Part shown: positions 62,384 through 64,000 of the stretch, piece after piece
Layout of the letters: each line of letters begins with the position of its first letter
Numbering within the stretch: position 1 is the stretch's first letter
NCBI GenBank assembly: GCA_963772295.1
Contig: CAVYWO010000003.1
Span: 171,141 to 235,140 of the forward strand
Length of the DNA stretch: 64,000 nt
Source: AP-15 sp963772295
Lineage (GTDB): Bacteria > Pseudomonadota > Alphaproteobacteria > ATCC43930 > CGMCC-115725
Direction: 5' to 3'
Translations under genes and position numbers: made by a program
Notes under the pieces: model-generated
The model's database searches: none
The model's input: only the letters and a program-made list of their open reading frames with translations
Told to the model about the DNA's origin: nothing

Positions 62384-63935
62384 TTTTAGTCTTACTGCGT
62401 CAAGAATCGGAAATCGTTGGCCTTTTGCGGATTGGCGCATTGCAGCAAGGGCATCTCGGGAGGGTCCTGGCGAGGCCGACGATGATCCGTCGGCGGATGG
62501 TTGCGATCGAGTTGGGAACGTGTCGTTCGGGTCGGATCGGCGGCGCCTCTGGGTCGGTAACCCTCGGGAAGGCCAGATCCCGAGAAGAGCGTGGCGGAAG
62601 TCGGTCCTGAGGGGGGAAGGGCGCCGCGTTCGGCGATCAAGAAGCCGTAGGCGGCGATACAAAGTGTGGCGTGGTGGTGGAAGCCGCGCCACCCGCGCCC
62701 TTCGTAGTCACCAAAGCCAAGCTCCTGTTTGAGTTCCTGATAATCGCGCTCAATCCGCCAGCGCAACTTTGCGATGTCGACCAGCTGATCAAAGGCGACA
62801 TCCTCGGGCAAGGTGGCAAACCAATATTTCGTCGGCTCGGTTTCGCCTTGCGGCCACTCGATCAGCAGCCACTCTTCGGCGCGCGGTTCGCTTAGCTTGG
62901 TATCGCGATGCGCTGGCCGCACCCTCTGCCGTGCGAAGCGTGAAGTGAGCCAATCGGCGCTGCCCTCGCGCCAGGTAATGGTCTGCCACGCTTGTGCCGG
63001 CAGACCCAGAGCGAGCGCCTTTACCGAGACCGGCTGATGCTCGTCGTCGCGCCGCAGCAACTTGGGTGGTCGACCGCTCCCGCGGCCACGTTGCGGTCGT
63101 AACGGCTCAATTCCCGGCGGCCAGACCGAGGTATTGGGACCGATACCCGCCGCGTAGCGCAAGCCGAGCGCTGTGATCTCAGTTCGCAGCCCGGTGTCGT
63201 TGCCGTAGCCGGCATCCATCAGCACCACGCCCTCGGGCAGCGCCGCCGCCCGAGCCGCTTTGATCTGCCCCAAGGCGATCTCAGGCTTGGTTTGGAAAGC
63301 AACCGTCGCCGGCACTTTGGCCTTGTCCCGACGCGCTTGGTCCTGGGCCCAGTCCTCCGGCAGATAGAGCCGATAAGCGACCGGCAAGCTGGCGTCGTGG
63401 TTGGCCAGAGACAAGCTCACCGCGACCTGGCAGTTGTCCTGCTTGCCGAGCTGGCCGCAATATTGCCGCGTCACCCCGACCGAGTGCTGTCCCTTCTTGG
63501 GAAAGCCCGTATCGTCGATGATCCACGCCTCGACCGGACCGCTGCGCGTGACCGCCGGCAGCACCAGTTCTCCCACCTTGTCCAGCATCGCTGCGTCCGA
63601 CCACGGCGCGTTGCCGACAAAATGAAGCAAGGACTGATGCTTCGCGGCAACCGCCGCCGGAGCCGTCACCGCCGCCAGCGGCTCCACGCTCTTCCGTGCC
63701 AGCGGCATCATCAGCCCCAAGCAATAATCGCGCATCGGTTCCTGCCGGTCGGCATGGCCAAGTACCTGACCAAGGGCCTCGACATAGGCCACAAATCGCG
63801 CTTCACTCCCCTCACACTCGGTGCCGTCCATTCCGATCCCCCAATCGGTCAAGAACTGGGCTTATATACCATATCGTGTTCCTCCAACCTACAACAATAC
63901 AGCATAGAAGATTTTGTGACTCAGTAAGATTAGAG
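62384..63935. mobile_element. IS701 family insertion sequence (about 1.55 kb)
   Basis: Terminal inverted repeats: the left end (62384-62402), read as its complement, is TGACGCAGTAAGACTAAAA; the right end (63917-63935) is TGACTCAGTAAGATTAGAG (15 of 19 match). A single transposase gene fills the space. The size fits IS701. No clear target duplication could be confirmed. Confidence 0.8.
62401..63852 (-). CDS. IS701 family transposase, one C-terminal frameshift
   Basis: About 480 residues. DDE residues: Asp in AWIIDDTGFPKKG, Asp in VVLMDAGYGNDTG, Glu in LRWRIERDYQELKQELGFGD. Near 62520 an extra base moves the reading from SGLPEGYRPRGAADPTRTTR to an unrelated tail. The native tail (NSIATIRRRIIVGLARTLPR, CPCCNAPIRK) sits in the next frame and ends in a stop at about 62401. 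The catalytic core is whole, so activity is possible. Confidence 0.85.
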
Positions 63936-64000
63936 CCCAAACCCGGCCTTTTAAATGCCGCCGGCCCTATTCGCCGCCGCCGTCCCCTGCACCGTCACCG

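Overview
The window is high-GC DNA from an alphaproteobacterium, most likely Rhodospirillales-like (the order is an inference). The evidence is a circularly permuted ssrA (tmRNA) gene beside an alphaproteobacterial-type sspB, a MucR/Ros regulator, the glyA-nrdR-ribD order, and ThyX as thymidylate synthase. Two parts differ sharply. Roughly 1-30 kb is accessory DNA full of insertion sequences, frameshifted genes and rearranged fragments. Roughly 30-61.7 kb is mostly intact, tightly packed genes, many overlapping at ATGA or GTGA.

1-9 kb: an ISNCY-type element with long imperfect inverted repeats sits against the 3' remnant of a group II intron (maturase C-terminus, domains V and VI). Then come a frameshifted membrane/coiled protein, a decayed serine recombinase, a small secreted protein and a mandelate-racemase-family enzyme. 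9-17 kb: a broken MarR gene and a broken flavin monooxygenase share a divergent promoter with a palindromic operator. A TonB-dependent receptor (frameshifted near its C-terminus) has a decayed inverted copy of its promoter and N-terminus about 4 kb away. Also here are EF-hand and CHRD secreted proteins, a beta-propeller fragment and a NarL-type regulator with a histidine-kinase remnant. 17.8-20.9 kb: a Cys-type (not Sec) NAD-linked formate dehydrogenase alpha subunit carrying an in-frame palindromic insertion, followed by an unlisted 59-codon gene.

21-40 kb: a surface-polysaccharide/export region. It holds decayed glycosyltransferases (one with an internal segment moved and inverted), two paralogous GT61-methyltransferase fusions that have decayed in complementary ways, and a minus-strand operon: atypical OmpR-type regulator -> type I ABC exporter with a cysteine-less C39-like domain -> HlyD adaptor -> a 1311-residue Sel1-repeat/FkbH-like HAD fusion -> GT61-methyltransferase. 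A ChW-like protein gene is divergent from it. This is the best candidate for an undescribed system: export of a modified glycan or protein.

40-55 kb: housekeeping genes: thyX (with an in-frame insertion and tandem DnaA-box-like sites upstream), permuted ssrA plus sspB (tagging RNA and its ClpXP adaptor side by side), gor, rfbC-rfbA (dTDP-rhamnose), a VOC protein, gcdH, mucR, glyA-nrdR-ribD-(MlrC-like), and nadC. After nadC come a DpnII-like restriction-enzyme remnant, a GFA-family protein, and molybdenum-related mop/modE pieces.

55.5-62 kb: the selenocysteine operon: a NADH-dehydrogenase-like/SelD fusion, selA and selB, coupled by 4-nt overlaps, then a tRNA-Sec-like sequence with intact 5' half and degenerate 3' half, then a tyrosine-integrase remnant. 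An almost intact IS701-family element closes the window.
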